Shown: positions 42,220 through 50,382, counted from the first letter of the stretch. The stretch is 64,000 nt of DNA from Neobacillus massiliamazoniensis (GCF_001048695.1 NZ_CVRB01000001.1:1488001-1552000); one strand, 5' to 3'. Notes: generated by a model not told the origin, from the letters alone. Translations and numbers: made by a program.

Positions 42220-42923
42220 GATATCCCCTGCCTTTGCTGGAGGAAGGTTAAGGCCGCTGTAATCATCAGGGCAACGGAGATGAGTATAAAGGAAAGAGCC
42301 AGGGCAATATCGAAATTTCCTTTTGAAACTTCCATCACAATCGAAGTTGTTAATATTCGCGTCTCCCCTTGAATATTTCCGCCAACCATCATCGCTGCGC
42401 CCACCTCGGCAATTACACGGCCGAAGCCTGCCATTATCGCAGCCATAATCGCGATTTTTGATTGGTTTAAAAGAATCATCCAAGTTTGCAGCTTTGTTGC
42501 TCCAAGCGCTTTAATTTGCAGGAGCATTTTGTCGTTTATTTGTTGAAAGGCGATGCAGGTTAAGCTCGTGACGATTGGCAATGAAACCAATATTTGTGCC
42601 ATAACAATCGCTGTTGGGGTATAGAGTAATGATAAATGTCCTAATGGGCCGGAGCGCCATAATAGCATTGTAATCCAAAGCCCGGCAACAACAGGCGGTA
42701 AGCCCATTCCAATATTGACGAATACGAGCAGTAACCGCCTACCTTTAAATCTTGTTAAACCAAGAAACATGCCAAGCGGCAAGCCGAGGAGGGTGCTAAT
42801 CAAAATTGAGCACAATGAGACTCTTAATGTCAGCAAGGTAATACTATAAATCTCTTGATTACCAGAGAAAATCATCTCAAATGCTTTCTTTAGTCCGTCG
42901 ATTAGCAGCTCCACTTGCTCCAC
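42216..42923 (-). CDS. tupB: Tungstate ABC transporter permease (TupB)
   Basis: 235 residues with five or six helices. The permease segment SILISTLLGLPLGMFLGLTRFKGRR and EAA-type loop IKALGATKLQTWMILLNQSKIAIMAAIMAGFGRVIAEVGAAMMVGGNI are typical of molybdate/tungstate permeases of the TupB/WtpB type. It lies 18 bases after tupA. It forms the channel for WO4(2-) import. Confidence 0.9.
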   Translation of the reverse strand: MEQVELLIDGLKKAFEMIFSGNQEIYSITLLTLRVSLCSILISTLLGLPLGMFLGLTRFKGRRLLLVFVNIGMGLPPVVAGLWITMLLWRSGPLGHLSLLYTPTAIVMAQILVSLPIVTSLTCIAFQQINDKMLLQIKALGATKLQTWMILLNQSKIAIMAAIMAGFGRVIAEVGAAMMVGGNIQGETRILTTSIVMEVSKGNFDIALALSFILISVALMITAALTFLQQRQGIS

Positions 42924-42941
42924 CCCGCATTCTTGTTAAAA

Positions 42942-43808
42942 TTATTCTGTATACTTATTGAATAATGGTTGACCATATTTATCTTTACCAAAGTTAGCAA
43001 TCACTTCTTGGATTTTAGGGTCTACCATAAAGTCGACAAATTTCTTTGCATCTTTACCATTTATATTTTTAAACTTATCTGGATTTACTTGCATAACGTG
43101 ATAAATATTCATTAAATCCTTGCCGCCTTCCACGACAATTTTTAGATCAGATAAGTTTTTCTTCTGAGCAAGCCAAGTACCGCGGTCTGTAAGCGTATAG
43201 CCTTTTTTCTCGTTGGCAATTTGCAATGTTTGTCCCATTCCTTGTCCGGTTGAAACATACCAAGAGCCGGCAGGTTTCATGCTAAGGGCAGTCCAAATAG
43301 AGAGTTCTTTTGTATTGGTTCCGGAGTTATCTCCTCTTGAAACAAAGATGGAGTTTGTATCAGCTATTTTTTTGAAGGCGGCATTGATATCCTGCCCGCT
43401 AACACCTGCTGGGTTATCAACAGGACCAACTAGAACAAAATCATTATACATGACGCGTTTATAATTGATGGCATCGCCACTGTCAACTACGGCCTGTTCG
43501 GATTTAGGAGCATGAACAAGCAAAACGTCGGCTTCCCCTTTTTGACCCATTGCTAATGCTTGTCCTGTACCAACGGCAATCGTTTTTACTTTCACATTGT
43601 TTTGTTTTTCAAACATCGGGATTAACGTATCCAATAAACCGGTGTCGCTTGTACTTGTTGTGGTGGCAAGAATCAATTCGGTTGGCTTTGCTGCTGTCTT
43701 ATTAGTATCCTTGGCTGCCGCCTTTTGGGGTGTATCTGCTTTTCCACAGGCTGCTAAAACAACTAGCATGAAAACCATTAAAATAGCAAAATAGTGTTTT
43801 TTAAACAT
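42942..43808 (-). CDS. tupA: Tungstate-binding lipoprotein (TupA)
   Basis: 288 residues with lipobox VVLAACG (Cys21). The oxyanion site motif LATTTSTSDTGLLDTLIPMFEK is the TupA hallmark and differs from molybdate-binding ModA. Further TupA motifs are VGTGQALAMGQKGEADVLLVHAP and FVSRGDNSGTNTKE. Ribosome binding site AGGAGG. Tungstate uptake usually serves tungsten or molybdenum enzymes such as formate dehydrogenase, which often are selenoproteins; no such enzyme is in this window. Confidence 0.92.
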   Translation of the reverse strand: MFKKHYFAILMVFMLVVLAACGKADTPQKAAAKDTNKTAAKPTELILATTTSTSDTGLLDTLIPMFEKQNNVKVKTIAVGTGQALAMGQKGEADVLLVHAPKSEQAVVDSGDAINYKRVMYNDFVLVGPVDNPAGVSGQDINAAFKKIADTNSIFVSRGDNSGTNTKELSIWTALSMKPAGSWYVSTGQGMGQTLQIANEKKGYTLTDRGTWLAQKKNLSDLKIVVEGGKDLMNIYHVMQVNPDKFKNINGKDAKKFVDFMVDPKIQEVIANFGKDKYGQPLFNKYTE

Positions 43809-43818
43809 AATGTTCCTC

Positions 43819-44736
43819 CTAATATTGATAAATAATTTTTCCTAAGTCTTCAATCGAATAGCCTTCTAAATCTATTAAGCTTTTTTTGAAGTCCTTGGAT
43901 TGTAAGTAGGTGATAAGTTCTTTTAAGCTTTGTTTCTTTTCATCAGTGAAGCGAAAGACAAGGTCGAAATGTTCTTTAGCAACCGGAATAAAGTCCAGTC
44001 CTAGATGACTAGCAGCCGATTTGATTCCAAAAGCCACATCAGCCCTGCCTTTTGAAATATAAGAGGCGGTTGACAGGTGGTTCCATTCTTCGTTTGCATA
44101 GCCGTTAATATTTTTTGGATCGATTCCCTTCTGAGACAACTTAGAATCCAGTAAAAAACGGGTGCCTGCTCCCTTTTGCCGGTTGATAAATTGGATGTCT
44201 TTCCGTGTCAAATCGTTAAAATCTTGAATTTGTTTTGGGTTGCCTTTTGCAACAATAAATCCCTGCTCTCTTGCAGCAAATCTTACGACTGAAATGGATT
44301 CATGCACAAAAAGCTGATGAATAAATGGAAGATTGTATTCTTGGGATAATGGATCTAATAGATGAATGGCTGCAATATCACAATGGTTGCGATAGAGCAT
44401 CATCAACCCCTCCAAGCTGCCAACATAGGAAGGCTGAATATGTAATTGTAATGATGTCGCTTGTTTTATAAAACGTTCAACAAGAAAATCATGACTTCCT
44501 GATAGACGAATGGGTTCAGTTAAATGATGGATAGAATCAGTTTGTTCCGTTCGAGTTTTCCTTGAAGGCGCTTTTGTGATTTCTTTAAATCTTTCAAGCT
44601 CAGAATGTTCAATTCTCATTTTATTGCCGATTTTGAATGCCTGCAGCTCACCTCGTTTGATGAGCTCATATACCGTATGTTTTGAGATTTGAAAGATCTT
44701 CGCTACCTCATCAGGTGTGTAAGCCTTATCATCCAT
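43819..44736 (-). CDS. Helix-turn-helix regulator with periplasmic-binding-like domain, probable tungstate/molybdate regulator
   Basis: 305 residues from ATG at 44736. An excisionase-type HTH (YTPDEVAKIFQISKHTVYELIKRGELQAFKIGNKMRIEHSELERF, about 5-52) joins a binding-protein-like domain (about 90-300) with NRQKGAGTRFLLDSKL and KGRADVAFGIKSAASHLGLDF, as in molybdate-responsive regulators. It is the first gene of the tup operon, 10 bases before tupA, so it probably senses oxyanion and controls the operon. The upstream region (44790-44850) has several GTTAAG/TTATG repeats that could be its site. Confidence 0.82.
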   Translation of the reverse strand: MDDKAYTPDEVAKIFQISKHTVYELIKRGELQAFKIGNKMRIEHSELERFKEITKAPSRKTRTEQTDSIHHLTEPIRLSGSHDFLVERFIKQATSLQLHIQPSYVGSLEGLMMLYRNHCDIAAIHLLDPLSQEYNLPFIHQLFVHESISVVRFAAREQGFIVAKGNPKQIQDFNDLTRKDIQFINRQKGAGTRFLLDSKLSQKGIDPKNINGYANEEWNHLSTASYISKGRADVAFGIKSAASHLGLDFIPVAKEHFDLVFRFTDEKKQSLKELITYLQSKDFKKSLIDLEGYSIEDLGKIIYQY

Positions 44737-44894
44737 TTTGACACTTCCAATCGTAAGAATGTTTAAAATATAGCCCATGTAGGACGATATAACTGTGACT
44801 TTTGTTATGTATTATTAAGTTTCGTTAAGTTATGTTAATAATTGTCATGAATTTTTCAAAAATGGAAGGATTTGAGATAAGTTTTTTAAAATCA

Positions 44895-44976
44895 TTGGCT
44901 GTGTTAAAGGTCATTGTTGATTTTTGAAACTATGTTGATTGGAGCGCAAATCAACAGGCAAGTTTAACACAGCCAA
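44895..44976. repeat. 82-bp MITE-like element, GGCTGTGTTAAA ends
   Basis: TTGGCTGTGTTAAA (44895-44908) and TTTAACACAGCCAA (44963-44976). The interior is the inverse of both edges of the 30793 element (TTTGAAACTATGTTGATTGGAGCG joined directly to CAAATCAACAGGCAAG), with the roughly 120-bp GC-rich core missing. Upstream of the azoreductase gene. Confidence 0.8.
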
Positions 44977-45074
44977 ATTATTTAAAAATTTCACCGATTG
45001 TTCAATAGTGAGCAATTTGTTTTGTAGTAGTATAGAAGTTAGGAGAAATAACTGTAAAAAAGGTAGGGATGAAA

Positions 45075-45734
45075 ATGTCAAAGCTTTTGTATATTACAGC
45101 AAATCCGAAGAGTGACATAAAGCTATCAAAAGGGATGCAAATCGGGGAAGTGTTTCTTGAAGAATTTAAAAAGGAAAAACCAGATGTAGAAATTGTCCGT
45201 ATGCATTTATACAGTATGGACATTCCTGAAATCGACATGGACTTATTGTATGCCAGGGCAAAGCTATCCTTCATGGGATATACAATGGAGCAATTGTCAG
45301 AGGCGGAACGGACAAAAATCACAAAAATGCACGAGCTCGCCGACCGTTTTATTGATGCTGATTATTATGTGTTTGTGACACCTATTTGGAACCTTGGTGC
45401 ACCAGCTATTTTAAAATCATTTATGGATAACCTGTTTATAGCCGAAAAAACCTTTACGAACACTGCTGACGGACCTAAAGGACTTCTTACTGGAAAGGCG
45501 GTTCATATTCAAACCCGCGGCGGCATCTATTCGACTGGTCCTATGGTTGATTTCGAAATGGGAGACCGTTACTTAACAAAGGCGCTTGGCTTCCTCGGAT
45601 TTGAAGTAATGGATACGATTGTCGCGGAAGGAATGGATCATTTTCCAAAAATGGTGCCTGAAATTATGGCAAAAGCAAAAGGAAAAGCAGCTGAAACAGC
45701 ACGAGAAATGGCAAAATCACCTGTTAATGTGTAA
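45075..45734 (+). CDS. FMN-dependent NADH-azoreductase/quinone reductase (AzoR family)
   Basis: 219 residues of the flavodoxin-like fold. N-terminal LLYITANPKSD FMN-phosphate loop, TPIWNLGAPAILKSFMDNLF and IQTRGGIYSTGP flavin-contact motifs. It reduces quinones and azo compounds with NADH in the cytosol, often under thiol or quinone stress. Start ATG at 45075 is six bases from GGTAGGG; the ATG at 45069 is too close to that site. Confidence 0.88.
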   Translation: MSKLLYITANPKSDIKLSKGMQIGEVFLEEFKKEKPDVEIVRMHLYSMDIPEIDMDLLYARAKLSFMGYTMEQLSEAERTKITKMHELADRFIDADYYVFVTPIWNLGAPAILKSFMDNLFIAEKTFTNTADGPKGLLTGKAVHIQTRGGIYSTGPMVDFEMGDRYLTKALGFLGFEVMDTIVAEGMDHFPKMVPEIMAKAKGKAAETAREMAKSPVNV

Positions 45735-45770
45735 AAAAAAGCGACTCGAACCAATTCGAGTCGCTTTTTT
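45735..45770 (+). terminator. Terminator after the azoreductase gene
   Basis: AAAAAAGCGACTCGAA, loop CCAA, TTCGAGTCGCTTTTTT. Perfect 16-bp stem immediately after the stop codon, symmetric. Confidence 0.93.
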
Positions 45771-45783
45771 CATAAAATTAGGT

Positions 45784-45836
45784 TCTATCAGCGAATATTG
45801 CATGTCTATCAGCGAGTTTCACCTGTCTATCAGCGA
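45784..45836. repeat. Intergenic array C: TCTATCAGCGA units at exact 21-bp steps
   Basis: TCTATCAGCGA at 45784, 45805 and 45826. The ten-base spacers differ (ATATTGCATG, GTTTCACCTG). It lies between convergent genes, after a terminator. The core TATCAGCG also occurs once in array B (37962). Confidence 0.8.
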
Positions 45837-45852
45837 ATCGATTTTTCACGAC

Positions 45853-46635
45853 TTAAAATCGCCCTGTAAATTGAAAAAATAGCACTGCTATCCCTAACAA
45901 CCACACATAAATGGCAAATGGCTTTAAAGAATGTTTTTTCAAAAAGTTAATCATCCATTTAACGGCAATATATCCAAACACACCCGAGGCTGCGATGCCA
46001 ACTAATAGGGCAGATAAAGTAATTTCCTCACCATTGCCTTTGAACAGATCGAATGATTGCAGAACGACGGCTCCAGCGATGGCGGGCGTTGATAAAAGAA
46101 ACGAAAAATATGCGGCGGTTTGGCGATCTAATTTTCTCCAAAGGGCAGCAACAATCGTCATCCCGGAGCGGGAGATCGCTGGAAAGATGGCGACAGCCTG
46201 GAAGGAACCAATAATAATGGCATCGGTATAACTAATGTCATCCATCTTTTTATAGCCATTTTTAGCGGAATCGGCCACCCAAAGAAAGACTCCGGTAATG
46301 AGAAACTCCCAGCCAATGGTGACACCGGTTTTGGAAATTTCCTCGAAATAGTCTTTAAATAAGAGCCCAATAACGACAGCGGGGATGGTTCCAGCAATTA
46401 ACAAGAACGTTAGCTTGCTGAATGGCTTTTTGATGATGTACGAAAATTCATTTTTATAAAAGACAAGCACGGCAATTAGTGTGCCAAGATGGAGCATTGT
46501 ATCGAGAAGTAGTCCCGCTTCCTGTAATCCAAATAAGTGTCTGCCTAAATAAAGATGGCCTGTACTGCTGATTGGCAAAAATTCCGTTAGACCTTGAATG
46601 ATCCCGAGAATGAGTGCTTCTAATTTTGTTAACAT
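45853..46635 (-). CDS. uppP: Undecaprenyl-diphosphatase UppP (BacA)
   Basis: 260 residues, seven or eight helices. Family motifs GIIQGLTEFLPISSTGHLYLG (catalytic Glu and Ser-Gly-His) and FPAISRSGMTIVAAL (the second, Arg-containing site). It recycles the lipid carrier undecaprenyl-diphosphate and confers bacitracin resistance. ATG at 46635 is placed by GAGGGACGG five bases before; a GTG 12 bases earlier is possible. Confidence 0.95.
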   Translation of the reverse strand: MLTKLEALILGIIQGLTEFLPISSTGHLYLGRHLFGLQEAGLLLDTMLHLGTLIAVLVFYKNEFSYIIKKPFSKLTFLLIAGTIPAVVIGLLFKDYFEEISKTGVTIGWEFLITGVFLWVADSAKNGYKKMDDISYTDAIIIGSFQAVAIFPAISRSGMTIVAALWRKLDRQTAAYFSFLLSTPAIAGAVVLQSFDLFKGNGEEITLSALLVGIAASGVFGYIAVKWMINFLKKHSLKPFAIYVWLLGIAVLFFQFTGRF

Positions 46636-46775
46636 ACCGTCCCTCACATTCTAGCGTAATATGAAGCTTGTACTATTAATAAATATGCATGACATGATTT
46701 TCTAAAACAAAAAAGTACAAAAGAAACAAGCTCTCTCATAAAATAGAAGTAGAACATGGGGAAGGAGACACAATC

Positions 46776-47534
46776 TTGAATAATAGCCATCTAATTTTCA
46801 ATACTTCAATTGGAGTTAAAAAACCGGAAAACTATCGAAATAAAGCACAGTCTTGTCCATTTTGCGACCGGGACCAACTAACCGACATTTTGGATTCTGA
46901 GGGACCGATGATTCTTTTGAAAAATAAATATCCTGTTTTAGAGAATGCTTATCAAACGGTTTTGATTGAAACGGATGATTGCAACGCTGAATTTTCAACT
47001 TATGAACCCGAGCATCTACATAGATTGCTTAGGTTTGGCATTAAGCATTGGTTAAAAATGGAGGAAAGTGGCAGATATAAGTCTGTTATTTTTTATAAAA
47101 ATCATGGGCCATTATCAGGGGGGACGATTGCCCATCCCCATATGCAAATCATTGGATTATATGATCTTGACTGTGAGGCGAAAATCGAAGAGGAAGTTTT
47201 CCAAGGAATTGTCTTGAGTGAAGAAAACGGGGTGCGGTTCACTCTTTCTAATATGCCAAGAATTGGCTTTTATGAATTCAATATCGAAATGTCGGATTCT
47301 GATTATGTAGAAACGTTTGGAAAGTACGTGCAAATTGCCGTGCACTATATAATGAATCATTTTCAATTCAAAGCTTCGAGCTACAATCTCTTTTTCCATC
47401 ATATTGATGGGAAAATTTATGCAAAGGTTGTGCCTCGGTTTGTGACGACTCCTCTCTATATTGGCTATGGCATTCCGCAGATTCCGAATAATCTTGAAGG
47501 GATGGCATCCGAGGTAAAAAAAATTTACTTTTAA
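46776..47534 (+). CDS. DUF4931 protein, galactose-1-phosphate uridylyltransferase/HIT-like
   Basis: 252 residues, TTG start after GGAAGGAG. A zinc-ribbon-like CPFCDRD near residue 27 and the histidine-triad-like GGTIAHPHMQIIG (about 116-128) match the fold of galactose-1-phosphate uridylyltransferase and the DUF4931 family. It should bind nucleotides. The full GalT active-site set is incomplete, so the reaction is unknown. Monocistronic. Confidence 0.78.
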   Translation: MNNSHLIFNTSIGVKKPENYRNKAQSCPFCDRDQLTDILDSEGPMILLKNKYPVLENAYQTVLIETDDCNAEFSTYEPEHLHRLLRFGIKHWLKMEESGRYKSVIFYKNHGPLSGGTIAHPHMQIIGLYDLDCEAKIEEEVFQGIVLSEENGVRFTLSNMPRIGFYEFNIEMSDSDYVETFGKYVQIAVHYIMNHFQFKASSYNLFFHHIDGKIYAKVVPRFVTTPLYIGYGIPQIPNNLEGMASEVKKIYF

Positions 47535-47630
47535 TGTTAATACCACCAACCAATGGTTGAAAGTTGTGATTTACTTTTATAAAAAATATAATGAAGAAAT
47601 ATAGTTATTTTCTATGGAGAATGATTAATT

Positions 47631-48803
47631 ATGACTTCAACTAAAAACACAACTTCTAAACTTGATTATAGTCTCTTATTTATTCTGTTATTACTGTTTT
47701 TTTCCAGCTGTATTGCGATTTATAGTGCACAAACAACCGGCCAATACAAAGAGAACTTTTTATTAAAGCAAATTATTTGGTATATCATAAGCGGTGTTAT
47801 TGTTGCGGGTGTTATGAGGCTTGATTCAGACCAATTACGAAAAATAACTTGGTACGCTTATGGTTTTGGAATGTTATTACTATTGGCCGTAATCGTGGCG
47901 CCATCTAGTATTGCTCCGACCATTAATGGTGCCAAAAGCTGGTTTAAGATTCCGGCATTGGGGTCATTGCAGCCGTCCGAGTTCATGAAGGTATTTGTCA
48001 TTTTAGCGCTAGCCCGAGTAATCGATGACCACCACCAAAAAAACCTTGTCAAAACGATTAAAACTGATTTCTGGTTATTAGTGAAGTTATGTCTTGTGAC
48101 AATGGCTCCAATTCTGCTGATCATGAAGCAGCCAGACTTTGGGACATCGCTTGTTTTTATTGCAATTTTGTTAGGGATGATTTTTATTTCCGGAATTAGC
48201 TGGAAATTACTATTGCCTCTTTTTTTAAGTGGAGTTGTCATTATTGGGACCACCTTTTATCTCGTCTTAGTACATCCGGATGTACTTGAGAAATATTTAG
48301 GTGTTAAGCAATATCAATTTGGTCGTATTTATTCTTGGCTTGATCCATATAACTACCAAAGCTCGGAAGGGTATCAACTTACGAAATCCCTGCAAGCAAT
48401 TGGCTCGGGACAGACCACTGGTAAAGGCTTTAATCACCGTGATATTTATTTACCAGAGAGCCAAACTGACTTTATCTTCAGTGTGATTGGTGAAGAGTTC
48501 GGTTTTATTGGTTCAAGTGTGTTAATCGGTTTGTTTTTTTTGTTAATCTACCATATTACCAGGGTCGGTTTGGAGACGAAAAATAATTATTATTCGTATA
48601 TATGTGTCGGGGTCATTAGCATGATCACCTTCCACGTATTTCAAAATATTGGAATGTGCATTGGCCTTTTGCCGATTACAGGAATTCCACTGCCCTTTAT
48701 CAGCTACGGGGGTAGTGCGTTATTGGGGAACATGCTCGGGGTTGGATTAATCTTTTCAATCCGCTTCCACTCTAAAAAATATATGTTCTCGACAACTTCG
48801 TAA
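47631..48803 (+). CDS. FtsW/RodA/SpoVE family (SEDS) protein, second paralogue
   Basis: 390 residues with ten helices and the motifs GAKSWFKIPALGSLQPSEFMKVFVI and ITGIPLPFISYGGSALLGNMLGVG. Closely related to the protein at 12292-13488: both begin with an IYS(A/S)Q(T/Q)TG segment, which sets them apart from housekeeping FtsW. Ribosome binding site TATGGAGA. A glycan polymerase is expected; with two such genes here, redundancy or stage-specific (sporulation) use is likely. Confidence 0.88.
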   Translation: MTSTKNTTSKLDYSLLFILLLLFFSSCIAIYSAQTTGQYKENFLLKQIIWYIISGVIVAGVMRLDSDQLRKITWYAYGFGMLLLLAVIVAPSSIAPTINGAKSWFKIPALGSLQPSEFMKVFVILALARVIDDHHQKNLVKTIKTDFWLLVKLCLVTMAPILLIMKQPDFGTSLVFIAILLGMIFISGISWKLLLPLFLSGVVIIGTTFYLVLVHPDVLEKYLGVKQYQFGRIYSWLDPYNYQSSEGYQLTKSLQAIGSGQTTGKGFNHRDIYLPESQTDFIFSVIGEEFGFIGSSVLIGLFFLLIYHITRVGLETKNNYYSYICVGVISMITFHVFQNIGMCIGLLPITGIPLPFISYGGSALLGNMLGVGLIFSIRFHSKKYMFSTTS

Positions 48804-48824
48804 TTAAATTAGGGGGGTGTCTTT

Positions 48825-49076
48825 ATGGAAAAGGAGTTTGGCCAACAACTTGAAGCTTTGCTGGAAAAATTCAGTGAGTTACTAGTTGGAGATAGCAGCG
48901 AGGATACCAAGGAAAAAGTGAAGGCGTGGGCATTGTACTCACATATTGCTAAAACCATGCCAGCTTTAATCAATCATTGGAGTGCGCTTTACCCAGATGC
49001 CAGGGGAGAAATGAAGACCATCATAAATGAAATCAAGCAATTAAATGAAAAACATCGAAAATCCACAAATAAATAA
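48825..49076 (+). CDS. Small conserved-type protein of unknown function
   Basis: 83 residues, highly charged and helical (MEKEFGQQLEALLEKFSELLVG..., ending IKQLNEKHRKSTNK). Ribosome binding site AGGGGGGT. It follows the SEDS gene by 21 bases and is followed by a terminator, so the two are co-transcribed. I do not recognise its family. Codon use looks native. Confidence 0.7.
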   Translation: MEKEFGQQLEALLEKFSELLVGDSSEDTKEKVKAWALYSHIAKTMPALINHWSALYPDARGEMKTIINEIKQLNEKHRKSTNK

Positions 49077-49079
49077 CAA

Positions 49080-49104
49080 AACCGGAGGCATCCTCCGGTT
49101 TTTG
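49080..49104 (+). terminator. Terminator of the SEDS-small protein operon
   Basis: AACCGGAGG, CAT, CCTCCGGTTTTTG. Four bases after the stop codon. Confidence 0.92.
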
Positions 49105-49126
49105 TTATATCAGAATTAATATTAAT

Positions 49127-49191
49127 GAACTTTGAGAATTGTCCAGCTCCATAAGAGTAAGCTTCGGAAGCGACCAAGGCGCTTCCACTTT
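49127..49191. repeat. Copy of the GAGAATTGTCCAGCT repeat family
   Basis: GAACTTTGAGAATTGTCCAGCT then CCATAAGAGTAAGCTTCGGAAGCG and AAGGCGCTTCCACTTTT. It has the head and tail of the 29940 copy but not its middle. Confidence 0.78.
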
Positions 49192-49200
49192 TCTTAGCTA

Positions 49201-49240
49201 ATAGGAAAGTATAAATTTTCACCAATTTATACTTTCCTAT
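49201..49240. repeat. Perfect 17-bp inverted repeat
   Basis: ATAGGAAAGTATAAATT (49201-49217) and its exact inverse (49224-49240) around TTCACC. It is AT-rich with no T-run, between convergent genes. A further hairpin CTCGCC/GGCGAG with TTTTC lies near 49283-49300 and may terminate minus- or plus-strand transcripts. Confidence 0.75.
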
Positions 49241-49305
49241 GTCGCATAAATTCAACTACGCCTCTGTCTTCGTCCTAACGGACTCGCCAATCGGCGAGTT
49301 TTCAT

Positions 49306-49650
49306 TTATTGAACCCCTCCGCCAGCCGGAAACTGATTTGTATATCCCTGGAATTGCTGGTACGATTGCTTTAGCTTTTGTTGGTCGGCAGCCTCCACGG
49401 AGTACCAGCCTTTCTTGAACATGAGGTCGTAAAGATCACGCTGGCATTTCTGGGTTTCAGTAAAAATGCTAAGGATATCTTGATATAAACCTTGATGGCT
49501 TGCTTCATGCAGTGCTTGACTGTAGGAGGTTGTCATATATTTTTCCGTTGTCAATAAATCATTAATAAAATCACGCTCATTCATTTGCGGTGTCTGTGGT
49601 ACCTGCGTTTCTGGGTTTTGGATTTTTTGTTGGTTTTGGAATTGGTTCAT
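49306..49650 (-). CDS. CotF-family spore coat protein (YusN-like)
   Basis: 114 residues: a Gln/Asn/Pro-rich head followed by one coat-type helical bundle (MNERDFINDLLTTEKYMTTSYSQALHEASHQGLYQDILSIFTETQKCQRDLYDLMFKKGWY). Ribosome binding site GGGGGAAGC. It lies 12 bases after the next coat gene and forms an operon with it. Position beside the fadNAE genes matches B. subtilis yusN. Confidence 0.85.
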   Translation of the reverse strand: MNQFQNQQKIQNPETQVPQTPQMNERDFINDLLTTEKYMTTSYSQALHEASHQGLYQDILSIFTETQKCQRDLYDLMFKKGWYSVEAADQQKLKQSYQQFQGYTNQFPAGGGVQ

Positions 49651-49662
49651 TTTTGCTTCCCC

Positions 49663-49941
49663 CTATTGCATATTATTAAGTGGCTGCTGTTGGTTCGCAT
49701 GCTGTCCTAAATGATTTAATAGTGTTTGGTAATGCCGCTCGTGCATTTGCCCGCATTTTTCTGCTTCCGCTTTTAGCTCCTGGTCCTGACATTGCTGAGC
49801 AAAAAAATGCGCTTTTTTCGCAGAAAGTAAATTCCAGGACATCATATCTGTAAGATAAAGGGCATCTTTTGTAGAAACGACTCCTGGGGGCTGCTGCATC
49901 ATGCCCTGCTGATTTTGCATATTCATATTTTGCTGCTGCAT
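49663..49941 (-). CDS. Small Gln/Met-rich spore coat-like protein
   Basis: 92 residues from ATG at 49941, placed by TAGGAGGGTTAACT; the longer in-frame reading has no signal. The head is MQQQNMNMQNQQG, followed by a helical region (TKDALYLTDMMSWNLLSAKKAHFFAQQCQDQELKAEAEKCGQMHERHYQTLLNHL) of the CotF-like type. Two Cys. Operon partner of the gene at 49306. Confidence 0.8.
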   Translation of the reverse strand: MQQQNMNMQNQQGMMQQPPGVVSTKDALYLTDMMSWNLLSAKKAHFFAQQCQDQELKAEAEKCGQMHERHYQTLLNHLGQHANQQQPLNNMQ

Positions 49942-50046
49942 AGTTAACCCTCCTAAAAAAATATTTACGACATTATCGTCTCTCAAACAGGAATTTTTAT
50001 ACAGAACGCAATTAAATGTTAACGTAATCGTCAATGATTATGTTTG

Positions 50047-50366
50047 TCAACGACCGAAAGCAACATAAAAAGAAGAAAAAGGTCGTTGAGGAAGCATATC
50101 AACGACCAAACGCAGTTGAAAAAGAAGAAAAAGGTCGTTGAGGAAGCATATCAACGACCGAAAGCAGTTGAAAAAGAAGAAAAAGGTCGTTGAGGAAGCA
50201 TATCAACGACCGAACGCAACATGAAAAGAAGAAAAAGGTCGTTGAGGGCTCATATCAACGACCGAACGCAGCTGGGAAAGAAGAAAAAGGTCGATGAGGG
50301 CTCATATCAACGACCGAAAGCGGCTGAAAAGAAGAAAAAGGTCGTTGACCGATCTAGTCAACGACC
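50047..50366. repeat. Intergenic array D: six palindromic, terminator-like units at 52-bp steps
   Basis: GGTCGTTGA...TCAACGACC palindromes start at 50081, 50133, 50185, 50237, 50289 and 50340 (steps 52, 52, 52, 52, 51); a right half arm remains at 50047-50055. The 25-base links are also conserved (GAAAGCAGTTGAAAAAGAAGAAAAA type). On the minus strand each palindrome is followed by TTTTTCTTCTTTT, so each unit looks like an intrinsic terminator. The 52-base period is not a multiple of three, so this is not coding. Fills most of the gap between yuzL and the coat genes. Confidence 0.9.
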
Positions 50367-50382
50367 AAATTGGGAACCATGT

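Noticed and set aside
42220..42483. N-terminal extension of tupC by 88 codons
   Set aside because: The extra part is tupB read in another frame; the ATG at 42219 has the ribosome binding site and the ATGA overlap.
45619..45882. Frame with SISExxx heptads over array C
   Set aside because: The heptad is a by-product of the 21-bp step; the frame begins inside the azoreductase gene and crosses a terminator.
50047..50366. 52-bp repeat array considered as CRISPR or as part of a repetitive protein gene
   Set aside because: Spacers are nearly identical, so not CRISPR. A period of 52 or 51 is not a multiple of three, and the open frame from 50221 to 50631 has no ribosome binding site and runs antisense through yuzL.
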